The notes: generated by a model from the letters alone, not told the origin. DNA of 64,000 nt from a virus (IMGVR_UViG_3300037156_000119:1-64000), one strand, 5' to 3'. Numbered from the stretch's first letter, positions 25,424 to 34,697 are shown. Program-made: numbers and translations.

Positions 25424-28215
25424 CCGAGCAGCGCTCCAAGTTCTGTGTGATCCGCTTGCACCTTCCAACACGACACCTGTCCACCAGTCAGGTCCGTCCC
25501 GCCGCCGAGCACCTTCTTGACGTCGGCCTCGAGCAGTATCCCGCGGGCCATCAGATCGTCCTTGATTTCGTTGTAGTTGTAGTGCCGCTCGTCCATGTAG
25601 TGCTTGAGGTGCTTGCGACCGATGTAGAGCAACTGGGAGTCCTTTTCGTAGCGCTGGCTCAGCGCGCGCATCGGCCGCTGGTTCAAGCCGGTGAGCCCGG
25701 CGTTCAGCCGCGTCACGGTGAGCCGCTCGCCGATGTGCTCGTTCAGGTAGTCTCCGAGGACCGCCACCGACCCGGCCATCCCTTCGGCTAAGTTGTGGCG
25801 CATGCGCCGCGTCTCGCTCTGCAGCCACGGCACGATGCGCTGGGGATCGAACTCGATCAGCCCCCACTCGCGCGCGAGCTCGCCGCCGTAGAGCGTGAGC
25901 GCGATCGCCTGGCTCCAGAAGCGCTCCTTGTCGTCCATCTGGAACCGGGCCTCGGCCTCCTCCACCACGGTCTTGAGCTTAGACCGTATCGCATCCTGAT
26001 GGTTCACGAGTCCCTCGATATATTTCTCGCCAGCCAGCCCGTAGTTTTCCTGCACGGCGGCTGGGATGATTTTTGATATTGGCCCGAACTCGCGCGCCTT
26101 GGGGAACCGGAACTCGAACAGGCGCAGGCCCTCAGCCTCGGCATTGGCCTTCTCGAGTTGCAGCTTCGACTGTAGGGAGTCGTTGGTCGAGGTCACGAAG
26201 ATGGTTGCCCACTCAGCCCCCTCGCGTAGTGAGTAGTCCTGCCGCATGCTGTCCCGTCCCTTGCCCGTCGGAATCATGTAGATCAGATCCCGCAGTTCCT
26301 TGGGTGCGATGGTGCTGGCCTCATCCATGTAGGCGGGCAGCGAGAAGTGCGCGCCCAGCCGCTGGATACGCGCGAGTTGGGTGTTGTCCCGCTTGATCCA
26401 CCCAGCATCCGGGTGGCCGTAGACTGAAGACATGAACATGCCCATCGTGGACTTGCCGGCGCCCGAGTCGCCCAGCGCGCAGACGGTGAACCCTTGGCGG
26501 CCGGCGAGCTTCAGGAGTGGGGCGGCGAAGGCAAGCAGGAGCATGAAGGCGTGGGGCTCAAACTTCGGGTTGTCCAGCACGCTCGTCAGCGCGCGCCACG
26601 CATCGAGCGACCCGCGGGAGTGGAAGGGCTTGAGGAAGCCTTCAGTGCCGTGGCTGAACCCCGCCTGGACAACTTCATCCTTGCGGTAGAGCTTGTCGCC
26701 CAGCACGAACTCAGTGTTGTTCTCCTTCCACCCTTGGGAGCGAAAGAGTTTACGCATCTTGGAGTCGGCGCTGATCTTCCTGATGTAGTAGTCTCCGTAC
26801 ATGGCTATTTTTCCTCGGACGAGAGGCCGGATATGGTTGTCTCTAAGGGCAGATTCGAACTCCACTGGTCGAGCCAGCAACGAGGAACGTAGTACACACT
26901 CCTTCCATCCTTCGTTTGGGAGGAAATGACGCCAGCGAGTTGTTTCGTATCCGAGTTGCTCGTCGTAGGCAAGCTCAACAGGGTAAAGGTCATATTCATA
27001 AATTTTGTGCGTTATCCCATCTTCTTCGATGTAGATCCCGCCTTCCGCGCCGCGGGTGAAGGGTGCTGGGGGAACTGGTATGGTAAGCTGGACCAGCTTA
27101 TCGGCGATTCGGACTTCGACGACCGGCGCCGGCGCGCTGGTGATTTGGGTGCCAAGCTGGGCGGGGCTGGATATTTTGCCTTTGAACGGGCAACTATCGC
27201 ATCCCGCAGGATTGCGAGACTCGAACGTAGCGCACAGAGTCGGACCAAGATTCTGTCCTCTAACCTGCGCGATCTTCCGGTTCGTCTCTCCTTCGGTATA
27301 GCCTTCATAGCCTTTACTCCATTCATGAATTAACGCGTCGCCTTCGACCGAGTGGCAGAGGAGTTGGATCGCGGCGTACCAGTGGGGTTCAGATACTTGC
27401 CCACGGGTGTCACGAACGGCCCGAAGTTGGGCACATCGTTCAGCGACTTTTTGACCGCTGCACGGCGGGAAGCTTGACTTGACCGCGAGGTCTTGGTTGA
27501 TGGTTTCCGTTTTGGCTTCGACTTGCCGGACGGCTTCGGGGGGTTTGATGCCCGCATCACTAAGTCCACGAAGCACAATCCCATTGAAAGTGGCAAAATC
27601 CAGTGGCACGCTCTCGCCGATGAGTTCCACGGGTCTAGGTACGCTGGCGTTCTTTCGATTAGTCGTCCCAACTGGTCGCAAAACTCTTGCTGAGTCAGAG
27701 GTACAGGCAGGGTCGCTTTTGAATCCGAGTTTCGCGCTGAGTTGCTTGAGTCCTTCGGCTGTTGCTTTCCATGCTTCGGGTTGGATTTCATTATTTAGTG
27801 TCCAGTAAATATGAACGCCGCCGCCGCTAGAGATTACCATCGGCATTGGCAGTTGGGTTTCACCCAAGAACTCGATCAGCCCATCGATCGCCGCTTCCTG
27901 AGACTCGAACTTCTTCTCGTTGCCGGGTTCGACGTCGAGGTCCATCCAGAAGCACTTAAGCGACCGCACGTTTTTACGTACCCGAACCTGATGCCACACT
28001 TCACCGTTCGGCCGGACAGTTTCAACATCGCGACTTTGGAACGTGGCGCAGGCGTGGTACGTCGGCACGCCCTGCTTGTCAAACTCGAGCGCATAGTTGG
28101 CCGCCTCTTGGATCGATTCGCAGACCTGGTGCCGAAACCCCTTCGGGGTCAACCGGGCGATGATGTACAGACCCGTCGGTGGCCAAATCTTGCGCAGAAA
28201 CTCTACTGTATCCAC
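25420..28215 (-). CDS. DNA primase/helicase: PrimPol-like domain plus DUF927-like ATPase (931 aa)
   Basis: The N-terminal ~210 residues match an archaeo-eukaryotic primase fold: FWMDLDVE (metal-binding D92/D94), ISSGGGVHIYW (128-138) and SDSARVLRPVGTTNRK (173-188). The middle holds a Cys cluster (NPAGCDSCPFKG). The C-terminal half is a P-loop ATPase with GDSGAGKST at 582-590, an acidic PAYMDEAST segment and an arginine-rich sensor region, as in DUF927-type phage helicases. It should prime and unwind at the fork, serving the family A polymerase at 39897. It heads the replication module by position. Confidence 0.85.
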   Translation of the reverse strand: MDTVEFLRKIWPPTGLYIIARLTPKGFRHQVCESIQEAANYALEFDKQGVPTYHACATFQSRDVETVRPNGEVWHQVRVRKNVRSLKCFWMDLDVEPGNEKKFESQEAAIDGLIEFLGETQLPMPMVISSGGGVHIYWTLNNEIQPEAWKATAEGLKQLSAKLGFKSDPACTSDSARVLRPVGTTNRKNASVPRPVELIGESVPLDFATFNGIVLRGLSDAGIKPPEAVRQVEAKTETINQDLAVKSSFPPCSGQKVAERCAQLRAVRDTRGQVSEPHWYAAIQLLCHSVEGDALIHEWSKGYEGYTEGETNRKIAQVRGQNLGPTLCATFESRNPAGCDSCPFKGKISSPAQLGTQITSAPAPVVEVRIADKLVQLTIPVPPAPFTRGAEGGIYIEEDGITHKIYEYDLYPVELAYDEQLGYETTRWRHFLPNEGWKECVLRSSLLARPVEFESALRDNHIRPLVRGKIAMYGDYYIRKISADSKMRKLFRSQGWKENNTEFVLGDKLYRKDEVVQAGFSHGTEGFLKPFHSRGSLDAWRALTSVLDNPKFEPHAFMLLLAFAAPLLKLAGRQGFTVCALGDSGAGKSTMGMFMSSVYGHPDAGWIKRDNTQLARIQRLGAHFSLPAYMDEASTIAPKELRDLIYMIPTGKGRDSMRQDYSLREGAEWATIFVTSTNDSLQSKLQLEKANAEAEGLRLFEFRFPKAREFGPISKIIPAAVQENYGLAGEKYIEGLVNHQDAIRSKLKTVVEEAEARFQMDDKERFWSQAIALTLYGGELAREWGLIEFDPQRIVPWLQSETRRMRHNLAEGMAGSVAVLGDYLNEHIGERLTVTRLNAGLTGLNQRPMRALSQRYEKDSQLLYIGRKHLKHYMDERHYNYNEIKDDLMARGILLEADVKKVLGGGTDLTGGQVSCWKVQADHTELGALLG

Positions 28216-28224
28216 CGACCCCTT

Positions 28225-28503
28225 TCAGTGCGGCGCCGGTTTCAAAGCCTGCAAAGTCCCCGCCATCTTTTCAACCCACTTCGCGCGAGCCTCCTTGGAC
28301 ATCGCGCGCAGAGGTAGCTTCCCATGGTCGACCCCCACACAGAGAGCTGTGGTGATCAATGCGGCCTGCCGCCGGGCGTGCGTGCTGTAGAGCGGCTCGC
28401 CGTGCTTCGACCAGTACCAGATCATCGGCTTGCTCACCCCGTAGAGTTTGGCGAGCTCCACTTGGGTGAGTTTCGACTCGGCGAGGACGCGCTTGAAGGT
28501 CAC
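28225..28503 (-). CDS. Helix-turn-helix protein, Cro/XRE-like (92 aa)
   Basis: The GTG at 28503 overlaps the upstream stop. Residues ~8-30 (LTQVELAKLYGVSKPMIWYW) form a Cro-like helix-turn-helix. A helical tail follows. It lies just upstream of the primase gene in the same unit. Likely a transcriptional regulator or DNA-binding accessory of replication. There is no lysogeny context, so a cI-type role is unlikely. Confidence 0.65.
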   Translation of the reverse strand: MTFKRVLAESKLTQVELAKLYGVSKPMIWYWSKHGEPLYSTHARRQAALITTALCVGVDHGKLPLRAMSKEARAKWVEKMAGTLQALKPAPH

Positions 28504-28796
28504 TTTGCTACCACCTTCCCCGACGTCGCAGGTTCCCAATCGAGGTTCAACTGGCCGGCGAGGCGCATTGCTTCGAAGATTTGGGCCGGAGTGGCGACGC
28601 GACGATGCCCGAAGCAACCACGGCTTTCACCGATGGGCACCTCCATCGCATTGAGTATATGCCGCGCACCACGATCCATTCGCAAGCCAGTGGCGTCCAT
28701 ATCGCCATCGGGGTCGGGGTCAGCCTTTTTGAGTAGGTATTCGATTGCCTCGACCCCGAGCTTCACCCGCTCCCACTCTTTGCGATTAACCCACAT
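28500..28796 (-). CDS. Hypothetical protein (98 aa)
   Basis: ATG at 28796 overlaps the end of the previous gene by a few codons; the stop overlaps the next GTG. Mixed alpha/beta and acidic, with a DPDPDGDMDATGL loop that could bind a metal. No family recognised. It is part of a tight run of small genes between the primase and the 29079 gene. Confidence 0.5.
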   Translation of the reverse strand: MWVNRKEWERVKLGVEAIEYLLKKADPDPDGDMDATGLRMDRGARHILNAMEVPIGESRGCFGHRRVATPAQIFEAMRLAGQLNLDWEPATSGKVVAK

Positions 28797-29082
28797 GACC
28801 GTCCTCCTTATCCAGTTCGGCGATCAGGGCGTCGGCGAGCCCGACCGCGCGCAAGGCTACCTTGAATGCTTGGTAATTGGTGTCGGCGGCCTCACCTGCC
28901 ATTATCCCCTGCATCGCCGCCGTCGCCGCTTCGAACCGGCGGTCGATGATAGGCTCGAACTGGACCGCTGGCTCGTCTGCGCCCTCAATCAGAAGCACAT
29001 TGTATCCGAGCGCGCGGGCTGCGTCGTACGAACCTGGTACGCATTTATCCGAGTTGAGAATGATAGTTCGCAAACGTATCAT
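28786..29082 (-). CDS. Hypothetical protein (98 aa)
   Basis: ATG at 29082 overlaps the stop of the 29079 gene (ATGA). Begins MIRLRTIILNSDKCVPGSYD and continues as a mixed fold with a helical C-terminus (AFKVALRAVGLADALIAELD). It overlaps the next start by ~11 bases. The function is unknown. Confidence 0.5.
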   Translation of the reverse strand: MIRLRTIILNSDKCVPGSYDAARALGYNVLLIEGADEPAVQFEPIIDRRFEAATAAMQGIMAGEAADTNYQAFKVALRAVGLADALIAELDKEDGHVG

Positions 29083-30581
29083 GCCGGCTTCCCGAACGAC
29101 GCGAGTCGCGCCTTGAGTTTATCCGCAAGGCTCGCCCCGGCCGCCGTTACCGCGGCGGTGGGCTGAGCGGGTGGAGCGGCAGTGGTAGTGGCACCGAAGC
29201 CCGCGGTTACAGGCCCGGAAGTAGTCGGGACCGGTGGCGCGAACGGGGCCGCAGTGGATAGCAGCGTACCATTGGGGGCAAGATACTCGCCCGCGATGGG
29301 GGCCACAGCGGACGCAGGCAGCACCCCCGCCGCGACGGGCGGCATCGCTTGGGTAGGTTCCGTCGTGGGCGCCAAAACATGCGCCGCTGTGGCTTTCGTT
29401 GTTGCCGGGAACTGGGCGAGCAACGCCTTCCCGACTTCTGAATTCACGCCCTGCGCTTCCACGATGGCGCGCACACCCGGCGGGAGATGGCTTAGATCGA
29501 CCTCCGCCGTGTTAGTTCCCTGCTTCGCCGCATCCATCTCGGCGCGGGTGCGGCGGTGGCGCTTGGGGGGTTCGGCGGCGGGTGTGCTGAGACCACCCGT
29601 TGCGTTTACCGCCACGGCTACGTGTGACGGCTGGCTGCCGAAGTCCGCAGCAGTAGCCAGAATGGTGGGTGGCGCGGCCGACGCGCCGAAGCTCGCAGCC
29701 TCGGGCGGGAACACGACGCCCGTTGGCTGGGTCGCGGCCGCCGGTGTGAGGGCCTGTACGGGCGCTACCGAAACAGGTGCGTGCACCGGGGCTGCGATTG
29801 ATAGAACTGGAGCGGGTGCTGGCAGCGCGGGCGCCACGCTCACACGCGACTGAGCCACGATCACCTTGACGTCAACACCCTGCGCCCGCTGCTTCGCTTG
29901 TGCCGCTTCCTCATCAGTCAGGAACCGGTTGAACGCGAAGTTGAGCACGCCGTTCTTCGTGGCGTCGAACGTGATGTTCGTGACGACCTCATTGATGGGG
30001 TAGTTCCGCCCAGTCAGATCCAGCACGTACTTGCCCCAGTTGGTGAGCGAGCCCGGAGAGATGGACAAGCCGAGGGCCTTGTATGCCAGATTGGACGAGG
30101 GGAGAATCGCGAGCTGCTTCATGTCAGCGCATGCCTTGATCTCCTTGCCGGAGAGCTTGCTGATCTTCGAGCCCCATGCGTTCTGCTTGCACGTTGCACA
30201 CACGGGGGACTGCTTCTCCACGATGTGCGCGTCGGGTGTCACGCCATTGGATGACGTGCAGGTGGGTGCATCAGCGCTGCCTTCTTCGAAGTCGCCCTTG
30301 TAGTACGCCTTGGAAACTGCGGGGTTCCACGCGATGACGGCGGCCTGGAGACACATGAGCGGGGTCGATGGCGCACCGTCGGTGCCGGGGACCATGTAGG
30401 TCTTCATCTCCCCGCCCTCTTTCTCATGGAACTTGTTGGCCTTGATGGAGATAGTGGGGAACCCACCGACACGGATACCACCCGCGGCTTCCGCGTTGGC
30501 TGCCGCTATTGCTGCAGCAGCTTCGGGGGTTTGCAGGCGAGCGGGTACTGCGACTTGCTGTAGCGCTACTTCATTTGCCAT
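29079..30581 (-). CDS. Candidate ssDNA-binding or replication protein with Cys cluster (500 aa)
   Basis: ATG has AGGAGGCATCAA upstream. Residues ~35-225 look like one globular domain with a C-...-CATC-...-C arrangement (CTSSNG, then VCATCKQN and KACAD), suggesting a zinc site. Residues ~225-480 are an Ala/Pro/Val low-complexity region containing a KRHRRTR basic patch, and the last ~25 residues are a Leu/Lys helix. High expression signals and its place among replication genes fit a single-strand-binding protein with a disordered tail. I do not recognise a definite family. Confidence 0.45.
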   Translation of the reverse strand: MANEVALQQVAVPARLQTPEAAAAIAAANAEAAGGIRVGGFPTISIKANKFHEKEGGEMKTYMVPGTDGAPSTPLMCLQAAVIAWNPAVSKAYYKGDFEEGSADAPTCTSSNGVTPDAHIVEKQSPVCATCKQNAWGSKISKLSGKEIKACADMKQLAILPSSNLAYKALGLSISPGSLTNWGKYVLDLTGRNYPINEVVTNITFDATKNGVLNFAFNRFLTDEEAAQAKQRAQGVDVKVIVAQSRVSVAPALPAPAPVLSIAAPVHAPVSVAPVQALTPAAATQPTGVVFPPEAASFGASAAPPTILATAADFGSQPSHVAVAVNATGGLSTPAAEPPKRHRRTRAEMDAAKQGTNTAEVDLSHLPPGVRAIVEAQGVNSEVGKALLAQFPATTKATAAHVLAPTTEPTQAMPPVAAGVLPASAVAPIAGEYLAPNGTLLSTAAPFAPPVPTTSGPVTAGFGATTTAAPPAQPTAAVTAAGASLADKLKARLASFGKPA

Positions 30582-30798
30582 TTGATGCCTCCTTAGTTAG
30601 AAATGCAGATGCTGCGTCTATAATGGCGTTCCAATCTGAGGCAAGAATCTTTAATTTGCCGTACTTGAACTCCATGTAGGTATTGGGGGCGGCGCGAAGT
30701 TCCGTTAGCATCTCCTGCAATGCAATAGGCTCTACACTCTCGCGCGTTATAATTGATGTTGGGTGGGGGGAACCATGTATCATCCAGTTACCGCTCAT
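30571..30798 (-). CDS. Hypothetical protein (75 aa)
   Basis: An ATG lies further upstream at 30816, but the one at 30798 overlaps the preceding stop (ATGA) and has GGGGGAAGG before it, so it is preferred. A small soluble protein with a helical C-terminus (SDWNAIIDAASAFLTK). It ends 11 bases into the 29079 gene. Unknown function. Confidence 0.5.
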   Translation of the reverse strand: MSGNWMIHGSPHPTSIITRESVEPIALQEMLTELRAAPNTYMEFKYGKLKILASDWNAIIDAASAFLTKEASNGK

Positions 30799-31196
30799 GC
30801 CTTCCCCCTCCGCCACGCGAGCACTTTGCGCGACTCATACGAGACGCCGGGCGGCGGCGCGTTGGTAGTCTCGATGATCTCCTTGACGTGCGTCTTGTTC
30901 GCCGCGTGGTTGAGCAGTTCGAAGTCGCCGGTTGCCTGGACGTAGGCAATGAACTCGTCCCAGTTGCCCATCTTCACTGAGTCCTGCGTTGTAAAATACG
31001 TCATGTTCCCGTTCTCGATCTTCACTGACTGCTCGCCCGACTGAATCATGGAGTCGGCTACGAAGCGTTCGCACAGAACCAGTTCCTCCTGCAACGGCGC
31101 GAGCTCAGCCTTGTGCCGGCCTTGAATGATCGTGATCTGCTCGTCCAGTTCGAAGCGGCGGGCAATGACTTCACTGCGGTTGAGTTCTTCTGCCAT
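30795..31196 (-). CDS. Hypothetical replication-module protein (133 aa)
   Basis: ATG with a very strong AGGAGG upstream. The N-terminal half is a helix with AELAPLQEELVL-type heptads. The C-terminal half (TYFTTQDSVKMGNWDEFIAY, then TGDFELLNHAANKTHVKE) recalls small proteins I have seen beside phage single-strand-binding and recombination genes. No catalytic residues stand out. Probably a DNA-replication accessory; that is inference. Confidence 0.5.
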   Translation of the reverse strand: MAEELNRSEVIARRFELDEQITIIQGRHKAELAPLQEELVLCERFVADSMIQSGEQSVKIENGNMTYFTTQDSVKMGNWDEFIAYVQATGDFELLNHAANKTHVKEIIETTNAPPPGVSYESRKVLAWRRGKA

Positions 31197-31228
31197 GTTG
31201 CCTCCTGTGAAAGTATGACGCTAAATTT

Positions 31229-31726
31229 TTAACTAAGTTCCTTGTGGCGGTAAAAATGAGCGGGGGTTGTAAGCGCCCTCGATACTTCCCAGCCAGCATG
31301 AAGGCGTGCCCAAAGCAAATGTCTGGATATACCCACACGATGCGCCCACTCGGAGGTGCACAAAGTCTCTCCACGATAGGTTATCCGTACATTCGCTCGG
31401 GTATTTTGGCGCTGTTCCTGCGGCGTCGCCCACCGGCAATTATCTTTCGAATATCCACGGTCGTTTTCTCGGCGGTCAAGACTCTTGCCCGCGGGTGCAT
31501 CCCCCATGTCAGCCAAGAAGTTTTCAAACTTGGCCCATCGTGCGCACACAGTGATGCCGCGGCCGCCGTAATTTGCATATGCCTGATGCTTTGGATTTGA
31601 ACAGCGAGCGTGCATGCTGCCCCATACACGGTAGATTTTCGGAATGCACCCGCGAGGTGTGAACCCGTGCTTTTTATTAACCGTATGCCCAGACTCAAAC
31701 CACCCCGCATTTCGCAATTGGGTCAT
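31229..31726 (-). CDS. HNH homing-type endonuclease (165 aa)
   Basis: The central motif NYGGRGITVCARW, followed by FLADMGDAPAGKSLDR and NCRWATPQEQRQNTR, is the signature of free-standing phage HNH/AP2-type homing endonucleases. The C-terminal ~45 residues (WAHRVGISRHLLWARL) form a helix-turn-helix for DNA recognition. Its start overlaps the stop of the helicase gene (ATGA). It lies between replication genes, like the two other homing nucleases here. Probably a selfish element that cleaves unoccupied relatives. Confidence 0.8.
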   Translation of the reverse strand: MTQLRNAGWFESGHTVNKKHGFTPRGCIPKIYRVWGSMHARCSNPKHQAYANYGGRGITVCARWAKFENFLADMGDAPAGKSLDRRENDRGYSKDNCRWATPQEQRQNTRANVRITYRGETLCTSEWAHRVGISRHLLWARLHAGWEVSRALTTPAHFYRHKELS

Positions 31727-33309
31727 ATCAATTCCTCCTTGCTCTCTACCATGGATAAGAGCAAGCCCTGAGAGTTCTGGCGCTCGATCAAACGGCGATA
31801 CATTTTTCTCTCAACCGCGCTGCCGGCCAGGTTGATGATGCACGCAGTGTATTTTTGCCCAGGGCGAGTGATGCGCCCGCACGCTTGAGAATAGGTATCG
31901 TTCGAGTCGATAGCGGTCCACCACACGATGGTTGACGCGGCGACGAGGGTCAGTCCGTGGGCCATCGTGCCGGGGTGGGCCACGATGATCTCGAGGGGGC
32001 TACGCACATCTTCGAACCGGGAGAAGACCTCATTTCGCTCCTTAACTGGAGTGTCCCCAGTAATGATCGCGGTCTCCCAGTGCTTGCTAAGTTCTCGCGC
32101 GATCATGGAAGTCATCGCCGTGAAGGGGACAAATACTAAAAGTTTACCACCGGCCTCATCAACAATTTCCATAAGCGTCTCGAGGCGAGAGCCGGTGTCA
32201 ATCTCGTGCGGGGCGCCGCTCGTGTCATAAACCGTACCCCCCGCGATTTGCAATAATTTACTCAGGGCGATCCCAGCATTCAGGGCAGTTATTTTTGCAC
32301 CCTCAATTTCGGTGTACAGTTCTCTCGAAACGTCCTTGTAGTGCTTCTTCTGATCCGCGGAGAGTTCCACGTCTCGAGTCTGGAAAGTGCAGGGCGGAAG
32401 ATCCACGCACTCGGAACGCTTGAATCGAATCGCGGGGCGCATGGCTTTGTACACGATGTCTGTCGCCTCCGGCCGCGGAGTCCATGTGTACAAACTTTGA
32501 TGCTCCATTACAAGATTGCGCCACATCGTAAAAAACTTCGGTACAGTCGTCGGGGTAACAAGCACGCACTGAGCGTACGGGTCTTCAGGGGAGTTCGGCA
32601 TGGGGGCGCCAGTCATCCCACACACCCACGGAATGGGGGTGCCCTTTGTGGGGTATATCAGCCGATCGAGGGCTTTCCATTTGGCGGTCTGCTTGTTTCG
32701 GTAAACCGCCAGCTCGTCTATTATCAGGGCGTCGATGTCAGGACGTGCCGCGAGTTCCTTTTGAATGACACCGAGCCCGTCGTGGTTGATGATGTAAAAG
32801 TCAGCGGGTTCCGCAAGCAGCCGGCGACGCCGTTCTGCCGAGCCATGAAGCACACGAAAAGTCCGGTGGGGGAAGTGCACGAACAACGTGTCTCCCCATA
32901 CCCGTTCCAATGTGGACAATGGGGCGGCAACAAGCACGTGGCGCGCTACGCCGGCTTCAAGAAGGTAGTCGTAAGCCCACAACACGCTGGCCGTCTTAGA
33001 AGTTCCGATATCGTTTAAGACGTAGCAGTGCGGATTCTTTGTGACGAACTCAGCAGTCTCTAGTTGATGCGAGAAAGGGGCCTTGTACCGAGTTTTATCC
33101 CGCGGCCACCGGTAGTAGTAAAGTATAGGTGAAGGCGCGTCGATGCGAAGGTAGGTCTGAAGTCGCATGACCTCATCTATTCCGTGCGGCATGCCGACAT
33201 GCGTGGGGTCGAGCAGGAAGGCGGAAGGGATCTTCTGCAGCATGAGCCACGGGTCTGCGGTCTCGACGATCATCCCGCGTTCTTCGGGATAGACTTGCAC
33301 TTGACTCAC
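31723..33309 (-). CDS. SF2 (SNF2/DEAD-like) helicase (528 aa)
   Basis: The GTG at 33309 overlaps the upstream stop; an internal ATG (33276) is less well placed. SF2 motifs: HQLETAEFV (Q-like), NDIGTSKTAS (motif I, 99-108, an atypical P-loop), VAAPLSTLERVW (Ia), IIDELAVYRNK (II, DELA), MTGAPMPN (III), GTMAHGLTL (V) and QACGRITRPGQK (VI). The order is that of SNF2-type phage helicases. It would act as an ATP-driven translocase in replication or recombination with the nucleases upstream in the unit. Confidence 0.8.
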   Translation of the reverse strand: MSQVQVYPEERGMIVETADPWLMLQKIPSAFLLDPTHVGMPHGIDEVMRLQTYLRIDAPSPILYYYRWPRDKTRYKAPFSHQLETAEFVTKNPHCYVLNDIGTSKTASVLWAYDYLLEAGVARHVLVAAPLSTLERVWGDTLFVHFPHRTFRVLHGSAERRRRLLAEPADFYIINHDGLGVIQKELAARPDIDALIIDELAVYRNKQTAKWKALDRLIYPTKGTPIPWVCGMTGAPMPNSPEDPYAQCVLVTPTTVPKFFTMWRNLVMEHQSLYTWTPRPEATDIVYKAMRPAIRFKRSECVDLPPCTFQTRDVELSADQKKHYKDVSRELYTEIEGAKITALNAGIALSKLLQIAGGTVYDTSGAPHEIDTGSRLETLMEIVDEAGGKLLVFVPFTAMTSMIARELSKHWETAIITGDTPVKERNEVFSRFEDVRSPLEIIVAHPGTMAHGLTLVAASTIVWWTAIDSNDTYSQACGRITRPGQKYTACIINLAGSAVERKMYRRLIERQNSQGLLLSMVESKEELI

Positions 33310-33527
33310 AGCTTCCCCCGCTCCTTCAACTCTTGGCAATCACGGCACCGCACCTTGCCCATCTTCAGCCGGGCTCTAGGGATCTCCACACCGCAATGAT
33401 CCTCACAGCAATGGCACCCATCAAACCGTGGGTCCCTTTCAGGCCCGCACTTACCCCGCGCCGCGGCTTCGTACGCTGCAGCAAGAGCTTCGATGGTTGG
33501 CGCGGCGTTGTCGGCGAGGTCGCTCAT
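33306..33527 (-). CDS. DksA/TraR-type C4 zinc-finger protein (73 aa)
   Basis: ATG at 33527 lies inside TAATG at the end of the previous gene, with AGGAAAC upstream. The C-terminal half has the pattern C-x2-C (CHCCEDHCG), then EIPRARLKM and VRCRDCQELKERG, close to the TraR/DksA zinc finger. Such short proteins bind RNA polymerase in the secondary channel or act as small regulators. The coiled-coil tip acids of full DksA are missing, as in TraR-size members. Confidence 0.7.
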   Translation of the reverse strand: MSDLADNAAPTIEALAAAYEAAARGKCGPERDPRFDGCHCCEDHCGVEIPRARLKMGKVRCRDCQELKERGKL

Positions 33528-34102
33528 TATAGTTTCCTGAAGATTGTTATAACTCTGAATCGGTGGTTCGTGCTCTTGACCATCCCGATCACAGCTTCCA
33601 TCGCGAACTGATCCTTGCGGTACATCGGAAGCACTTGATCGAGCCACACAACATGAGCGTTGGATGGCAGCCGCGCGCCTAAGTTCCGCATCGCGATGTT
33701 TCTTTTTACCATCGTGGTCTGGTAGTGCTCACAGTCCTCGACGGAGTAGGGTGGGTCGGCGAGGACAAGATCGACCACATGAAGGGGGACCAGTTCCATG
33801 GTTTGCGCGTCATCCACATAATCGGGGGCGGTGTCCATGTTTATGTCGACTGTCAACCCAGGGAACACCGCCTTGTCGACCCTACCGCTAAAGAGGTGGA
33901 GCGGCATTTCCTTATCTGGGAACAGCGCCTTAATCCGTTTCAAGTACCCCGCGGGGTACCCGCCGTAGTACTCCGACTTCACACGGTAGTCGTTGCCCAT
34001 GATCCAAGTCCCGACCACACGACCGTCACCCCCGACGAAAAGGGCTTCTGGGAAGCCCGTTTCTCTCGCGTAGTTTGCAATGCGTTCAGGCCATGTTAGC
34101 AA
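33527..34102 (-). CDS. Putative DNA adenine methyltransferase-like protein (191 aa)
   Basis: The main motif is VLADPPYS (~117-124), the DPPY catalytic motif IV of amino-methyltransferases. A downstream MRNLGARLPSNAHVVWLDQV segment fits the following strand. A clear AdoMet-binding FxGxG motif is not seen, although LHLFSGRV (~68-75) lies where it would be expected and may stand in for it. It may modify phage DNA or be a specialised variant. The stop overlaps the next start. Confidence 0.6.
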   Translation of the reverse strand: MLTWPERIANYARETGFPEALFVGGDGRVVGTWIMGNDYRVKSEYYGGYPAGYLKRIKALFPDKEMPLHLFSGRVDKAVFPGLTVDINMDTAPDYVDDAQTMELVPLHVVDLVLADPPYSVEDCEHYQTTMVKRNIAMRNLGARLPSNAHVVWLDQVLPMYRKDQFAMEAVIGMVKSTNHRFRVITIFRKL

Positions 34103-34464
34103 TGGGTACTCCTGAGCACTTCAATCTGGTGATCCAGTTGCTCCAAGTCCTCCGCCCCGTCGCACACGATTGAGAGGCCGCCAGCCTCGCGCACGCGCTC
34201 CATGAACAAGACTTGGTGCTTGCTCATGCCCCGATCCTTCTCCCCGCGGCGGCCGGGGCGCTTCGCTTCAATCGTTACAGCGAGGTTCACAAGCTTGCCG
34301 ACCATCGCGGGAGTGACGATCACTGGGATGCCGCCAACCGAGTCGTGGATGCCATGCTCCCCCATGCCGTTCTGAATCGGGGAGAACCGCCAGCCTCTGC
34401 GGTTAAAGAACCAGTTCTTGACCAGCACCTTGACGTCGGCTTCGCTTTCGGGTGGGCGTTTCAT
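34096..34464 (-). CDS. VRR-NUC domain nuclease (122 aa)
   Basis: Although the frame is open further upstream, the ATG at 34464 has GGAAGAGGAA before it and overlaps the previous stop. The family pattern is visible: SEADVKVLVKNWF, GEHGIHDSVGGIPV (metal-binding Asp), VTIEAKRPGRRGE (E-x-K) and MSKHQVLFMERVREAGG. VRR-NUC proteins of this size act as structure-specific nucleases, here probably resolving replication or recombination intermediates with the SF2 helicase. Confidence 0.8.
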   Translation of the reverse strand: MKRPPESEADVKVLVKNWFFNRRGWRFSPIQNGMGEHGIHDSVGGIPVIVTPAMVGKLVNLAVTIEAKRPGRRGEKDRGMSKHQVLFMERVREAGGLSIVCDGAEDLEQLDHQIEVLRSTHC

Positions 34465-34697
34465 TTCTTCCTCTTTCCAATTATGCTGCCCGACGCCAGC
34501 ACGATAAAAGTCGTGTGGGGGAACGCGCACCGGCGTTGTTCTGCCATCTGGTCCCTTCTCTCTGGCATGCAGTCGGTGCAATAGTTCCGCCAGTTCCTGT
34601 GATTATTTTTCACCCGCATCCGATACTCATCCCACTGCGCTTTCGACCGGAAGCAGCGAGGGGGGTTCGCTGGCAGCCTTGGGATACTACCCACCAT
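34461..34697 (-). CDS. Hypothetical basic protein with CxxC (78 aa)
   Basis: Stop overlaps the VRR-NUC start (ATGA) and the start lies inside the nuclease gene's last codons. Rich in Arg/Lys, with NYCTDCMPERRDQM as a possible zinc knuckle half-site. Probably nucleic-acid binding. No family recognised. Confidence 0.5.
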   Translation of the reverse strand: MVGSIPRLPANPPRCFRSKAQWDEYRMRVKNNHRNWRNYCTDCMPERRDQMAEQRRCAFPHTTFIVLASGSIIGKRKK

